Source of the DNA: Flavobacterium petrolei
GTDB taxonomy: Bacteria; Bacteroidota; Bacteroidia; Flavobacteriales; Flavobacteriaceae
DNA length: 64,000 nucleotides
Assembly: GCF_003314435.2 (NCBI RefSeq)
Contig: NZ_QNVY02000002.1
Span: forward strand, 620,001 to 684,000
Reading direction: 5' to 3'
A program made the position numbers and the translations under genes. Numbering within the stretch: the stretch's first letter is position 1; every line of letters starts with the position of its first letter. The notes under the pieces were generated by a model, which saw nothing but the letters and a program-made list of their open reading frames with translations, searched no databases and was not told the DNA's origin. Of this stretch, positions 10,450 to 18,281 are shown piece by piece.

Positions 10450-12957
10450 TTAGTCTACCAAGAATAAGGCATTGCTAAACAGTAAATTTCCATTTTCCCA
10501 GAATCCTCTGAATAATGGATTGTCTACCATATAAATTACAGAACCATCACCTTTATTTTCTACTGCAAAACTTACGGTGTTGTTCAGTTTCTTTCTGATT
10601 TCATTCCCCACAAATCCATAACTTTTATAATCTTTAGGAACGTAAACAACATTGGTGGCTTTCTTCAACAATGAATAATGCCTGTCATCTGTTTTTAGAC
10701 TGAAATATTTATCGCCTAAACCAAACGACATTGGATGTGTTTTATTCAGAAGATTTTCAATGATGGCTCCAGGAATTGATTTAGAAATATACCTACGCTC
10801 TGAATCCTGAAAATCCAGAAAACGTTCTTTCAATTCTTCTTCTTCGGCCTCTTTTTCGGAACTTAATTTGTCTTCTTCTGTTGCAAAAGGACTCAACGCA
10901 TATCCCTCTTTAGCCTCAAAAAGAGTAAGCGCGCTGTTCATCGCTATCACTTTTCCGCCATTTTTAATCCATTCTCCTATTTTCTTTTGTTGGTCTTCTG
11001 AAAAATCATAATATCCATCAGCCATAATAAGCGTGTTATAATTGAATAGGTTTAATCTGTCAAAATTACTTACCTCAACCACACTCACTGGATATCCAAT
11101 AGTTTCTTCCATGTAATACCAAGCAGCACCAAACTCCGTTGAGCCAACTCCTTTTCCGGATAATAAAACGACTTTTGGTGCTTTTAGTAAATTGAAATTT
11201 TCTCCACCAACATCTTTCGAATTCGATGAAAATCCCGTAGCTATATAATTGTAATCGGTTTTTATTTTAATCAGCTCGCCAATCGTTTTTTCAAAATCTA
11301 CTACTTTTGGATTATCGGCTTTGGTTACAATCAAACCGCCTGGCTCCACTATTACATCACCAAAAACAGCTTTTTTCATAGCAGATCGAACTTTGATATT
11401 ATTTTGGTGCAATAATGAAAGCACCTGAGCAGAAATTCTGTTATTCCAAGGAATATGAAATGCATATACATTTTGTGGAATTCCTTTTTCTTGCACTTCA
11501 ATGGCTGCTTTTGTTTTGATAGCCAAACTGTTTTTCAACGCATAGCCTTCAACTCCATACGCCAAGGGCAGAGCCCAAGAAGTAATATCATAGGATAAAC
11601 TGTCATTCAACTTTTGATTTGGTTCAAAAAGTACCTGCGCAAAAACAGCTTTTTGTTGGTCTACTTTTACAATTAAATCATTCGGTTCAATCGTAAAACC
11701 TTTCTCTGTTTTAGTATTATAATTAAATCCAGATGCTTTTTGACTGGCATCGGCATAACTGAATTCTACATTATTTTTTTTCAATAAATCTGCCATTTGA
11801 ACCAACTTCGGATTGCTTTTCATCACGTACATTTTATAATTTCCCTTTACTGTTTTTCGGGAATTATTCATAAAACCTCTGAATCCTTTCAGCAAAACAT
11901 CCGCTTGTGCCGCCGCTGATTCTACCACGGTCAAGACTGCCGTTGCGTGATGTGTTAATCGGTCTTGTATTGTAAGGGTAATTCCGTTACTCATTGTAAC
12001 AGCTCTCCCCGCGCCTATTCCTCCTTGTTCCATCGTCATTCCTACCGCACCATTATACGTAGGATAAGTGTCGCCATAACTTGGATAAAACAAATCAAAA
12101 CGTTCGCCGGTATTGTACATCCAGTTTTGAGCATCAAATTTTTTGGAAATATTTTTACCTAAAGTGTAGTGAAAATCTTTCTGGTATTTCTCAATGTATT
12201 CGTGCAAAGGTTCCGCTGATGGTGGGAAAAAATACGGAGAATCGTATCCCATTTCGTGTACATCCGTATGAACTTGAGGCATCCATTGGTTGTACAACGC
12301 GATACGCTGCTGGGTTTCCGGTTGTGTTTGCCAAGCCCAATCTCTATTTAAATCAAAAATATAATGGTTGTATCTACCGCCTGGCCAAACTTCCATATGC
12401 TCTCTGTCTGATAAATCAGGATGCGTTTTTTTTCCTGAAATTTCTCGTAACCAATTCCCGTATCTGGAATATCCATCAGGGTTAATGCATGGATCAAGGA
12501 TAACAATCGTATTCTCTAACCATTTTTTAGTTTCAGCATTCGATGGATTTACTAACTCGTATGCTACGGTCATGGCACTTTCGGTTCCGGCAAATTCATT
12601 TCCGTGAACATTAAAACTCAACCATACAATTAATTTATCACCAATCATTTGCGATTTATTTTCGGATAAACCAATGGCTGCTAAATTGTTATTTCTGATT
12701 TGTTCTAAATTAGCTAAATTCTCCGGACTGGAAATAAAATACACATTCAAGTCTCTTTGTTCTGGAGTCACTCCATATTTCTGATGTTTGACAAAAGTGG
12801 ACTTTTCCGCAAGATGCTTGAAATAATTTTCAACCTGATGATAATAGGTAATTTGTTTTCCGTAATTGGGTAAAAACTGGGAAGGACTTTGCACTTGTGC
12901 CTGAACACTGAGCACCAAAGTTAGCATAAGATAAAAAGAAAAAATAGTCTTTTTCAT
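10450..12957 (-). CDS. Secreted M14-family zinc carboxypeptidase
   Basis: This 835-residue exported peptidase has a Sec signal peptide (about residues 1-20, ending SVQA-Q). The metallocarboxypeptidase domain shows the zinc ligands in NVHGNEFAG (His118, Glu121), the substrate-binding NPDGYSRYGN and NRDW motifs, the third zinc His in VHTDVHEMG and a probable catalytic Glu in MTMEQGG. From about residue 560 a second region resembles a flavodoxin/GATase-like fold (KVVLLSGKGVGSTEFGAAWYY, then NTLIMADGYYDF), as in large Bacteroidota M14 proteins. It ends without an obvious type IX sorting domain, so the periplasm is the likely location. Substrates are unknown. It is convergent with tamL and has its own good promoter match upstream. 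Confidence 0.9.
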   Translation of the reverse strand: MKKTIFSFYLMLTLVLSVQAQVQSPSQFLPNYGKQITYYHQVENYFKHLAEKSTFVKHQKYGVTPEQRDLNVYFISSPENLANLEQIRNNNLAAIGLSENKSQMIGDKLIVWLSFNVHGNEFAGTESAMTVAYELVNPSNAETKKWLENTIVILDPCINPDGYSRYGNWLREISGKKTHPDLSDREHMEVWPGGRYNHYIFDLNRDWAWQTQPETQQRIALYNQWMPQVHTDVHEMGYDSPYFFPPSAEPLHEYIEKYQKDFHYTLGKNISKKFDAQNWMYNTGERFDLFYPSYGDTYPTYNGAVGMTMEQGGIGAGRAVTMSNGITLTIQDRLTHHATAVLTVVESAAAQADVLLKGFRGFMNNSRKTVKGNYKMYVMKSNPKLVQMADLLKKNNVEFSYADASQKASGFNYNTKTEKGFTIEPNDLIVKVDQQKAVFAQVLFEPNQKLNDSLSYDITSWALPLAYGVEGYALKNSLAIKTKAAIEVQEKGIPQNVYAFHIPWNNRISAQVLSLLHQNNIKVRSAMKKAVFGDVIVEPGGLIVTKADNPKVVDFEKTIGELIKIKTDYNYIATGFSSNSKDVGGENFNLLKAPKVVLLSGKGVGSTEFGAAWYYMEETIGYPVSVVEVSNFDRLNLFNYNTLIMADGYYDFSEDQQKKIGEWIKNGGKVIAMNSALTLFEAKEGYALSPFATEEDKLSSEKEAEEEELKERFLDFQDSERRYISKSIPGAIIENLLNKTHPMSFGLGDKYFSLKTDDRHYSLLKKATNVVYVPKDYKSYGFVGNEIRKKLNNTVSFAVENKGDGSVIYMVDNPLFRGFWENGNLLFSNALFLVD

Positions 12958-12980
12958 ATTGTTTTGGGTTAGTTATACTT

Positions 12981-13011
12981 CAAAAATAGCCATTTACGAA
13001 CTATTGTACAA
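12981..13011 (-). promoter_or_regulatory. Bacteroidota-type promoter for the M14 peptidase
   Basis: On the minus strand, TTG (13009-13011), a 20-base spacer and TATTTTTG (12981-12988) match the -33/-7 consensus TTG-N19-21-TAnnTTTG. The start codon is 24 bases downstream of the -7 box. Confidence 0.65.
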
Positions 13012-13163
13012 GCTAAATTTCGGATTAGTGAAATATTGATTTTCCTAAACCTCAAGTTTTTATTAATTCATTTTTTGTTGAAGAATACTAACAATACAGC
13101 ACCTTTCGTTATTAAAAAAACAATAATATTCCAATTTGGATTAGTATCCTTGCTACATTCTAT

Positions 13164-13171
13164 TATATTTG
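13164..13171 (+). promoter_or_regulatory. -7 promoter box (TATATTTG) for L-serine dehydratase
   Basis: A perfect TAnnTTTG followed by C lies 24 bases before the ATG chosen for sdaA. This position supports that start rather than the longer frame beginning at 13169. The nearest TTTG upstream is 25 bases away, longer than usual. Confidence 0.55.
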
Positions 13172-13195
13172 CAAACAACAAAATTCACACGAAAG

Positions 13196-14623
13196 ATGGA
13201 AGAATGTATCTCAGTTTTTGACATGTTAAAAATTGGTGTTGGACCTTCGAGTTCACACACACTTGGACCTTGGAGAGCAGCCGAACGCTTTCTTAGTGAA
13301 TTGAGAAATGAAAATTTACTTCCTGTTGTAAATCGGGTAAAAATAGATTTATACGGTTCCCTTTCCTTGACCGGAAAAGGTCACGCCACCGATTTAGCCG
13401 TAATGCTGGGTTTGAGCGGACAAGATCCGGAATATATTCCCGTTGAAAATATTGATGCGATTATCAAATCCATTGAAACAAAAAACGAAATCAATTTAGG
13501 AAACGAAAAACCAATTCCCTTTTATTTCCTTCAAGACATCGTTTTCAATAAAAACTTCCTTCCTTTTCATGCCAATGGAATGACTTTTACGGCTTATATG
13601 ACGGATGACAGCGAATACGTTTCTACCTTTTATTCTATTGGTGGCGGATTTGTGGTTAAGGAAGAACGCATCAACGCCAAGAAGAAAACACAAATAAAAT
13701 ATGCTTTTCCTTATCCAATTGAGAAAGCAGCTGAACTGTTAGATTTTTGCAAAAAGGAGAACAAATCCATATCAGAAATCGTTTATGAGAATGAAAAATC
13801 GATGCGCACTGATGCGGTTATCGATCATGAATTGATGCGCATTTGGAAAACCATGCTCGAATGCATGTACATTGGTTGTCATTCTGAAGGGATTCTTCCC
13901 GGCGGATTAAACGTGCGTCGCCGCGCTTTTGATATGCACCAAAACCTCATCGGTTTAGCCAATTATGATTCTCCACAAACCTGGCTCGAAGAAATCAGAA
14001 AAACGGAAGTGAAATTTCGCCAAATCCTGAAATGGGTTTCTTGTTTTGCCCTTGCGGTAAATGAAGTAAACGCAGCCTTAGGACGTGTGGTTACGGCTCC
14101 AACAAATGGAAGTGCGGGTGTAATTCCTGCCGTTTTGATGTATTATTTAGTAATTGAAAACCACAATGCCGGAGAAAAAGAAATCAAACAATTCCTGATG
14201 GTTGCCGGTGAAATAGGCAGTATTTTCAAGAAAGGTTCTACTATTTCCGCAGCAATGGGTGGTTGTCAGGCCGAAATAGGCGTTTCATCATCGATGGCAG
14301 CTGCCGCTTTATGTGAATTGATGGGCGGAACTCCCGAACAGGTTTTAATGGCTGCCGAAATCGCGATGGAACATCATTTGGGATTGACTTGTGATCCTAT
14401 TGGTGGTTTGGTTCAAATTCCGTGTATTGAACGTAATACGATGGGCGCCATAAAAGCGATTAATGCAGCTGAACTAGCCCTGGAAACCGACCCTAAAAAC
14501 GCAAAAGTACCTTTGGACAAAGTGGTGGACACGATGTGGCAAACGGCTAAAGACATGAACAACAAATACAAAGAAACTTCCGAAGGAGGATTAGCTATTG
14601 CCGTAAATATGGCGGATTGTTAA
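13196..14623 (+). CDS. sdaA: L-serine ammonia-lyase (single-chain, iron-sulfur type)
   Basis: This 475-residue enzyme deaminates L-serine to pyruvate and ammonia with a [4Fe-4S] cluster. It has the fused beta-alpha arrangement: the N-terminal domain opens with [21 protein letters not shown], and the C-terminal catalytic domain contains [32 protein letters not shown] and [14 protein letters not shown]. The cluster Cys candidates are in [16 protein letters not shown] and the [13 protein letters not shown] pair. The frame is open from 13169, but the family N-terminus begins at the ATG used here (MEECISVF), and the promoter box sits just before it. It appears monocistronic. Confidence 0.93.
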   Translation: MEECISVFDMLKIGVGPSSSHTLGPWRAAERFLSELRNENLLPVVNRVKIDLYGSLSLTGKGHATDLAVMLGLSGQDPEYIPVENIDAIIKSIETKNEINLGNEKPIPFYFLQDIVFNKNFLPFHANGMTFTAYMTDDSEYVSTFYSIGGGFVVKEERINAKKKTQIKYAFPYPIEKAAELLDFCKKENKSISEIVYENEKSMRTDAVIDHELMRIWKTMLECMYIGCHSEGILPGGLNVRRRAFDMHQNLIGLANYDSPQTWLEEIRKTEVKFRQILKWVSCFALAVNEVNAALGRVVTAPTNGSAGVIPAVLMYYLVIENHNAGEKEIKQFLMVAGEIGSIFKKGSTISAAMGGCQAEIGVSSSMAAAALCELMGGTPEQVLMAAEIAMEHHLGLTCDPIGGLVQIPCIERNTMGAIKAINAAELALETDPKNAKVPLDKVVDTMWQTAKDMNNKYKETSEGGLAIAVNMADC

Positions 14624-14707
14624 TTCCATAACACAAATTTAAAATACATTCACTCTAAAATCCAACTATTAATAGTAGATTTAATCTTTATTCTTAAATC
14701 AAAAATA

Positions 14708-14878
14708 ATGGAAATCAATTGGATGGTAGTTAGTATTGTAATTATTTGTGTGGTAATTTTGATTGTATTTCTTATCAAAAAAAATCAAAAAGATAAAAAA
14801 AAGTACACCAATTTTTTGAACAATGATTTCAAAAAAGCTGATGAAAAAGAATCAGATTTGAATGACGACACCTATTAA
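14708..14878 (+). CDS. Small single-pass membrane protein of unknown function
   Basis: This 56-residue reading frame has one strong N-terminal transmembrane helix (about residues 5-24, rich in V and I). A basic stretch (KKNQKDKKKY) follows, then an acidic, Asp-rich tail ending NDDTY. The positive-inside rule puts the tail in the cytoplasm. I do not recognise a family. It sits between sdaA and the SatD operator array, on the same strand as both. The clear membrane-then-charged design and the isolated position favour a real small protein over a chance frame. Confidence 0.5.
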   Translation: MEINWMVVSIVIICVVILIVFLIKKNQKDKKKYTNFLNNDFKKADEKESDLNDDTY

Positions 14879-14942
14879 CTTGTCTTGTTAAATTCTCATG
14901 TAATTTTATAAATTGATTTTATCTTTCCTTAAATCCTACTTT

Positions 14943-15023
14943 TAATTTCACTAAAAATGAAATTATATTAATTATTTCACTATTTTTGAAATAATTAATA
15001 TAATTTCATTTTTTATGAAACAC
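14943..15023 (+). promoter_or_regulatory. Triple palindromic operator array overlapping the promoter and start of the SatD gene
   Basis: Three copies of TTTCA-N7-TGAAA begin at 14946, 14975 and 15004, exactly 29 bases apart. The flanks extend the palindromes (TAATTTCA...TGAAATTA in the first). The last TGAAA overlaps the SatD start codon. Seen another way, 14953-14979 and 14987-15013 form a perfect 27-bp inverted repeat with a 7-nt loop. The central palindrome contains TATTTTTG (14981-14988), a perfect -7 box, so a protein bound here would block transcription, and a folded transcript would bury the start region. Autoregulation by SatD is an inference. Confidence 0.75.
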
Positions 15024-15647
15024 TTTATCCTAATGGCGGATATTATTAATAGTGGAAAAAAGGAGCAAAAACCACTAATGGAAGATTTCAAAAATCTAAT
15101 AGAAGAGGTAAATGAAATCTATAAAACGGATATATTATCACCCTTGACTATTACTTTAGGTGATGAATTTCAAGGCGTAATAAAAAACTTAGCCGCATCG
15201 ATACAAATTATTCTTACTTTAGAGGAAAATTGTGTTCACAAAAAATTAAATTTTAAATTACGGTATGTTTTGAATCAAGGCGAAATAGAAACGCCCGTCA
15301 ATGAAAAGATTGCCTATGAAATGTTGGGAAGCGGTTTAACGGAGGCACGATTGAAACTGAATGATTCAAAATATAAAAAATTTAGATTTAACATTTCAAT
15401 AGACAATCTCTTACAACAAAGTATTTTGAATGATGCTTTCATAATTTTTGAAAATGTTATAGACAAATGGTCTTTAGAAAAGGACTATGAATTAGTATCA
15501 AATTTTATACTATTAAAAGACTATAAAATCGTTTCTGAAAAAATGAATAAAACCCGTTCTTTAATATGGAAAAGAGAAAAAACATTGCAGATGGAAACTT
15601 ATAATGCTACAAAAAATATAATTCATACAATTACCTCAATAAAATAA
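15015..15647 (+). CDS. SatD family protein
   Basis: This 210-residue protein starts MKHFILMADIINSGKK and continues with the signature PLTITLGDEFQGVIKN, both typical of the SatD family (named from the Streptococcus sat operon; function not established). The spacing of Asp9 (in ADI) and Asp50 (in LGDEF) recalls the two metal-binding Asp residues of class III nucleotide cyclases and related palm domains; that is my inference, not a known activity. The C-terminal 50 residues (KDYKIVSEKMNKTRSLIWKR) look like a helix-turn-helix, which would fit DNA binding. No signal peptide is seen. The gene follows three operator-like palindromes and is 4 bases from a membrane-protein gene, so the two probably form an autoregulated operon. 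Confidence 0.8.
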   Translation: MKHFILMADIINSGKKEQKPLMEDFKNLIEEVNEIYKTDILSPLTITLGDEFQGVIKNLAASIQIILTLEENCVHKKLNFKLRYVLNQGEIETPVNEKIAYEMLGSGLTEARLKLNDSKYKKFRFNISIDNLLQQSILNDAFIIFENVIDKWSLEKDYELVSNFILLKDYKIVSEKMNKTRSLIWKREKTLQMETYNATKNIIHTITSIK

Positions 15648-15651
15648 AAGC

Positions 15652-15999
15652 ATGGCTATATTTCAATTTATGGTTTTCATTCTTTCTACAGAAATACTTC
15701 TGGGTATATTTTATTATGTTATCACGCCAAAAACAATTCGAAAAAATAAAGTTATAGACTATAAATCTCTTCTTAAAGGAATCGTTGAAAGAATCTTTTT
15801 ATTAGTTTCGCTGATCAATGATTACCCTCATGCATTAGCTTTATTTGGTGCCTTAAAATTGGCAACAAGATTAAAAAGGGACGATGAACAAGATAAAGTA
15901 AAGCAATCTCTGTACAACGATTTTTATTTGGTGGGGAATTTCATTTCTGTTATGATAGCCATTTTCTATGTTTTTCTCTATGATAAATACATTGGATAA
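15652..15999 (+). CDS. Small membrane protein paired with SatD
   Basis: This 115-residue protein has a strong N-terminal membrane helix (about 3-24) and a C-terminal one (about 91-111, NFISVMIAIFYVFLY). Between them lies a moderately hydrophobic stretch (RIFLLVSLINDYPHALALFGALKLATRL) that ends in a basic and acidic cluster (KRDDEQDK). I do not recognise a family, although SatD genes elsewhere are also followed by small membrane proteins. The ATG is 4 bases past the SatD stop, indicating co-transcription. A membrane effector or sensor partner of SatD is the simplest reading. No terminator is obvious in the short gap to the convergent gene. Confidence 0.7.
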   Translation: MAIFQFMVFILSTEILLGIFYYVITPKTIRKNKVIDYKSLLKGIVERIFLLVSLINDYPHALALFGALKLATRLKRDDEQDKVKQSLYNDFYLVGNFISVMIAIFYVFLYDKYIG

Positions 16000-16039
16000 A
16001 ACAATCAAGTAAACGTCTTTAAAAAATAACTGACTAAAA

Positions 16040-16483
16040 CTACTTTCTTCTGGTATCAATAATATGAACGATTTTCCATTCTGAAGTTTCGGGAGTATCT
16101 TTCCTAAACAGCGTAACCGCATTCACGCCTTTATGAATTAATTTACCATCCACATAAAACTCGTACGGCGTCCAAACGTGAGCCATACTTCCATCGATTT
16201 GGATGGAGTAATTCAGTATTTTTTCCTGAAATTTGACTTCGGGAGGAATAGAAGCTATCGATTTAAAAAATGCTTGTAATTTTTCATTCGTTAATCTAGT
16301 GCCTTTAGCATTTTCACTAATGGATTGTAACATCATTGTTTCGTCACAAATCGTCTTTAATCTCAGCGTATCTTTGGCATGAAAAGCCTCAAAAAAAGTT
16401 TCAATTACGTTTTGAATTTCTTGATTTTGAGCCTCAGCATTCGCCGTTATAAGCAATACTATCATTACTACTGTTTTACGCAT
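16040..16483 (-). CDS. Secreted NTF2-like (SnoaL/DUF4440-type) protein
   Basis: This protein of about 147 residues has a Sec signal peptide (MRKTVVMIVLLITANAEAQ) and a nuclear-transport-factor-2-like domain: IQNVIETFFEAFHAKDTLRLKTICDE at the start, HVWTPYEFYVDGK in the middle and EWKIVHIIDTRRK at the end. NTF2-like folds bind small ligands or act as minor enzymes; no catalytic pair can be named here. The frame is open ten codons further upstream, but the start was placed at the internal Met because it begins the signal peptide. The gene is convergent with the SatD pair and divergent from panB. Confidence 0.78.
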   Translation of the reverse strand: MRKTVVMIVLLITANAEAQNQEIQNVIETFFEAFHAKDTLRLKTICDETMMLQSISENAKGTRLTNEKLQAFFKSIASIPPEVKFQEKILNYSIQIDGSMAHVWTPYEFYVDGKLIHKGVNAVTLFRKDTPETSEWKIVHIIDTRRK

Positions 16484-16513
16484 AATTACTTTTTTATTTA
16501 ATTGGTATTTCAA

Positions 16514-16529
16514 GTAACATTACTGTTAC
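16514..16529. promoter_or_regulatory. Inverted repeat GTAACA-N4-TGTTAC between divergent genes
   Basis: A perfect 6-bp inverted repeat with a 4-base spacer lies between the NTF2-like gene and panB, just upstream of the panB -33 element. The size suits a small dimeric regulator, but chance is possible in AT-rich DNA. Confidence 0.35.
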
Positions 16530-16532
16530 ATT

Positions 16533-16565
16533 TTTGAGTTAAAAATATACATTTTGTTACCTTTA
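16533..16565 (+). promoter_or_regulatory. Probable panB promoter
   Basis: TTTG (16533-16536), 21 bases and TACCTTTA (16558-16565) match the Bacteroidota -33/-7 pattern with one mismatch in the last base. The ATG is 19 bases downstream. Confidence 0.5.
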
Positions 16566-16584
16566 CAATCTTAAAATAACAAAT

Positions 16585-17403
16585 ATGTCTGTCGCAAAAA
16601 AAGATTATAAAAGGATTACTACAAAATCACTGATTGAAATGAAAGCAAATGGAGAGAAAATTTCCATGCTTACTGCCTACGATTATACGATGGCAAAAAT
16701 CGTTGATACCGCCGGAATTGATGTGATTTTAGTTGGTGATTCTGCTTCGAATGTGATGGCGGGTCATGAAACGACTTTGCCAATTACGTTGGACCAAATG
16801 ATTTATCACGCATCATCTGTGGTGAGAGCGATCGAAAGAGCATTGGTAGTCGTAGATTTACCTTTTGGAAGTTACCAATCAGATCCTAAAGAAGCCTTGC
16901 GTTCTGCTATCCGAATTATGAAAGAAAGCGGTGGTCATGCCGTGAAATTGGAAGGCGGAAAAGAAATTAAAGATTCAATCAAAAAAATACTAAACGCAGG
17001 AATTCCAGTGATGGGACATTTGGGTTTAACCCCACAATCTATTTATAAATTTGGAACTTATACCGTTCGTGCCAAAGAAGAGGAAGAAGCGCATAAACTA
17101 ATAGAAGACGCTAAATTGTTGGAAAGATTAGGTTGTTTCGCTTTGGTTTTGGAAAAAATTCCAGCACATTTAGCCGAAAAAGTAGCCCAAAGTATTTCGA
17201 TTCCAGTAATTGGAATTGGCGCTGGTGGCGGTGTTGACGGACAAGTTTTAGTAATTCACGACATGTTAGGAATGAACAATGAATTTAGTCCGCGTTTCTT
17301 GAGAAGATACATGAATTTATACGAAGGAATGACAACTGCTATTGGTCAATATGTTGCCGATGTGAAATCAAGTGATTTTCCTAATTCCAACGAACAATAT
17401 TAA
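16585..17403 (+). CDS. panB: 3-methyl-2-oxobutanoate hydroxymethyltransferase
   Basis: This 272-residue enzyme is full length for PanB. It catalyses the first committed step of pantothenate synthesis, transferring a hydroxymethyl group from methylene-THF to alpha-ketoisovalerate in the cytoplasm. Diagnostic motifs are [19 protein letters not shown], the metal-binding [25 protein letters not shown], the catalytic-Glu region [20 protein letters not shown] and [21 protein letters not shown]. The next gene, a pseudouridine synthase, starts 28 bases after the stop and is probably co-transcribed. No other pantothenate gene (panC, panD) is in the window. Confidence 0.96.
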   Translation: MSVAKKDYKRITTKSLIEMKANGEKISMLTAYDYTMAKIVDTAGIDVILVGDSASNVMAGHETTLPITLDQMIYHASSVVRAIERALVVVDLPFGSYQSDPKEALRSAIRIMKESGGHAVKLEGGKEIKDSIKKILNAGIPVMGHLGLTPQSIYKFGTYTVRAKEEEEAHKLIEDAKLLERLGCFALVLEKIPAHLAEKVAQSISIPVIGIGAGGGVDGQVLVIHDMLGMNNEFSPRFLRRYMNLYEGMTTAIGQYVADVKSSDFPNSNEQY

Positions 17404-17431
17404 GCACCTAAACCCGAAAGGGGAATTGAAA

Positions 17432-18121
17432 ATGAAAATAGTTTCCAATAAAAATAACCTGCAAATTCTTCACGAAGACAACCATCTTATTGTGGTCAAC
17501 AAGCGCGTAGGCGATATTGTGCAAGGTGATAAAACAGGTGATAAACCATTGTCTGATGTGGTGAAAGAATACATCAAAGATAAGTATAATAAACCGGGAG
17601 AAGTATTTCTGGGCGTTGTACACCGTTTAGACAGACCAACAACCGGAATTGTAGTTTTTGCCCGAACCAGTAAAGCGTTAACCAGAATGAATGAGTTGTT
17701 CAGCAACCGTGAAACTCAAAAAACGTATTGGTGTATTGTGAAAAATAAACCTGCAAATTCTGAGGATAAATTGGTTCATTATATTAAAAGAAATGAAAAA
17801 AACAACACGTCAAAAGCGCATTTAAAAGAAGTTCCTGACAGTAAACTAGCCAGTTTAGATTATAAAATCATTCAACAACTCAACAATTATTTTGCACTGG
17901 AAATTAATCTTCATACGGGAAGACACCACCAAATCAGAGCCCAACTTTCGGCTATTGGATCACCCATAAAAGGCGATTTGAAATACGGTTTTGATCGAAG
18001 TAATCCCGATGGAGGAATACATTTGCACGCCAGAAAACTAGTTTTTGTACATCCTGTTACCAAAGAAAACATAGAAATAATCGCACCAACTCCTGATGAT
18101 GTGATTTGGAATGCAGTCTAA
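17432..18121 (+). CDS. RluA-family RNA pseudouridine synthase
   Basis: This 229-residue enzyme isomerises uridine to pseudouridine in rRNA or tRNA. It contains motif I (LQILHEDNHLIVVNKRVG), the catalytic motif GVVHRLDRPTTGIVVFART with the nucleophilic Asp, and the late motif LHTGRHHQIRAQLSAIG. There is no N-terminal S4 domain, so it is a short RluA/RluC-like enzyme whose target base cannot be told from sequence. The frame is open from within panB, but the first codon that gives the family N-terminus is the ATG used here, 28 bases after the panB stop. A strong terminator follows. Confidence 0.9.
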   Translation: MKIVSNKNNLQILHEDNHLIVVNKRVGDIVQGDKTGDKPLSDVVKEYIKDKYNKPGEVFLGVVHRLDRPTTGIVVFARTSKALTRMNELFSNRETQKTYWCIVKNKPANSEDKLVHYIKRNEKNNTSKAHLKEVPDSKLASLDYKIIQQLNNYFALEINLHTGRHHQIRAQLSAIGSPIKGDLKYGFDRSNPDGGIHLHARKLVFVHPVTKENIEIIAPTPDDVIWNAV

Positions 18122-18163
18122 ATATTTTGCAGTTTACGGATCCAAAAACGGTAACAAAAAAGA

Positions 18164-18248
18164 TAACTTACAGACTTATACCATAGAAAAACAGGAATAA
18201 ACTCCTGTTTTTTTTATTTTAGCTTCTAAAGAAAGTTGCTGTAAGTTA
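18164..18248. repeat. Nested inverted repeat enclosing the terminator
   Basis: Perfect 10-base arms (18164-18173 and 18239-18248) enclose the terminator hairpin at 18187-18212, giving an 85-bp palindromic module. It is comparable in size to the inverted repeats near 59.9 and 62.8 kb. Confidence 0.45.
18187..18216 (+). terminator. Intrinsic terminator after the pseudouridine synthase
   Basis: A perfect 10-bp stem (18187-18196 with 18203-18212), with ACAGGA as its GC part and a 6-nt loop, is followed by a run of T's. Confidence 0.88.
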
Positions 18249-18281
18249 ATAATTATGTATTTTTAATTTAAAAATCATCTC

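Noticed and set aside
12081..12485. Plus-strand frame of 134 codons opposite the M14 peptidase
   Set aside because: It lies antisense to the catalytic domain and has no recognisable protein features.
13036..13221. Plus-strand frame of 61 codons before sdaA
   Set aside because: It overlaps the sdaA promoter and start in another frame, has low-complexity hydrophobic content and no family features.
14943..15023. CRISPR-like array
   Set aside because: There are only three units, the spacing segments are part of the palindromes, and no cas gene is near; operators explain it better.
17372..17431. Upstream extension of the pseudouridine synthase into panB
   Set aside because: The extra 20 residues lie in the wrong frame of panB and precede the family N-terminus; the ATG at 17432 fits better.
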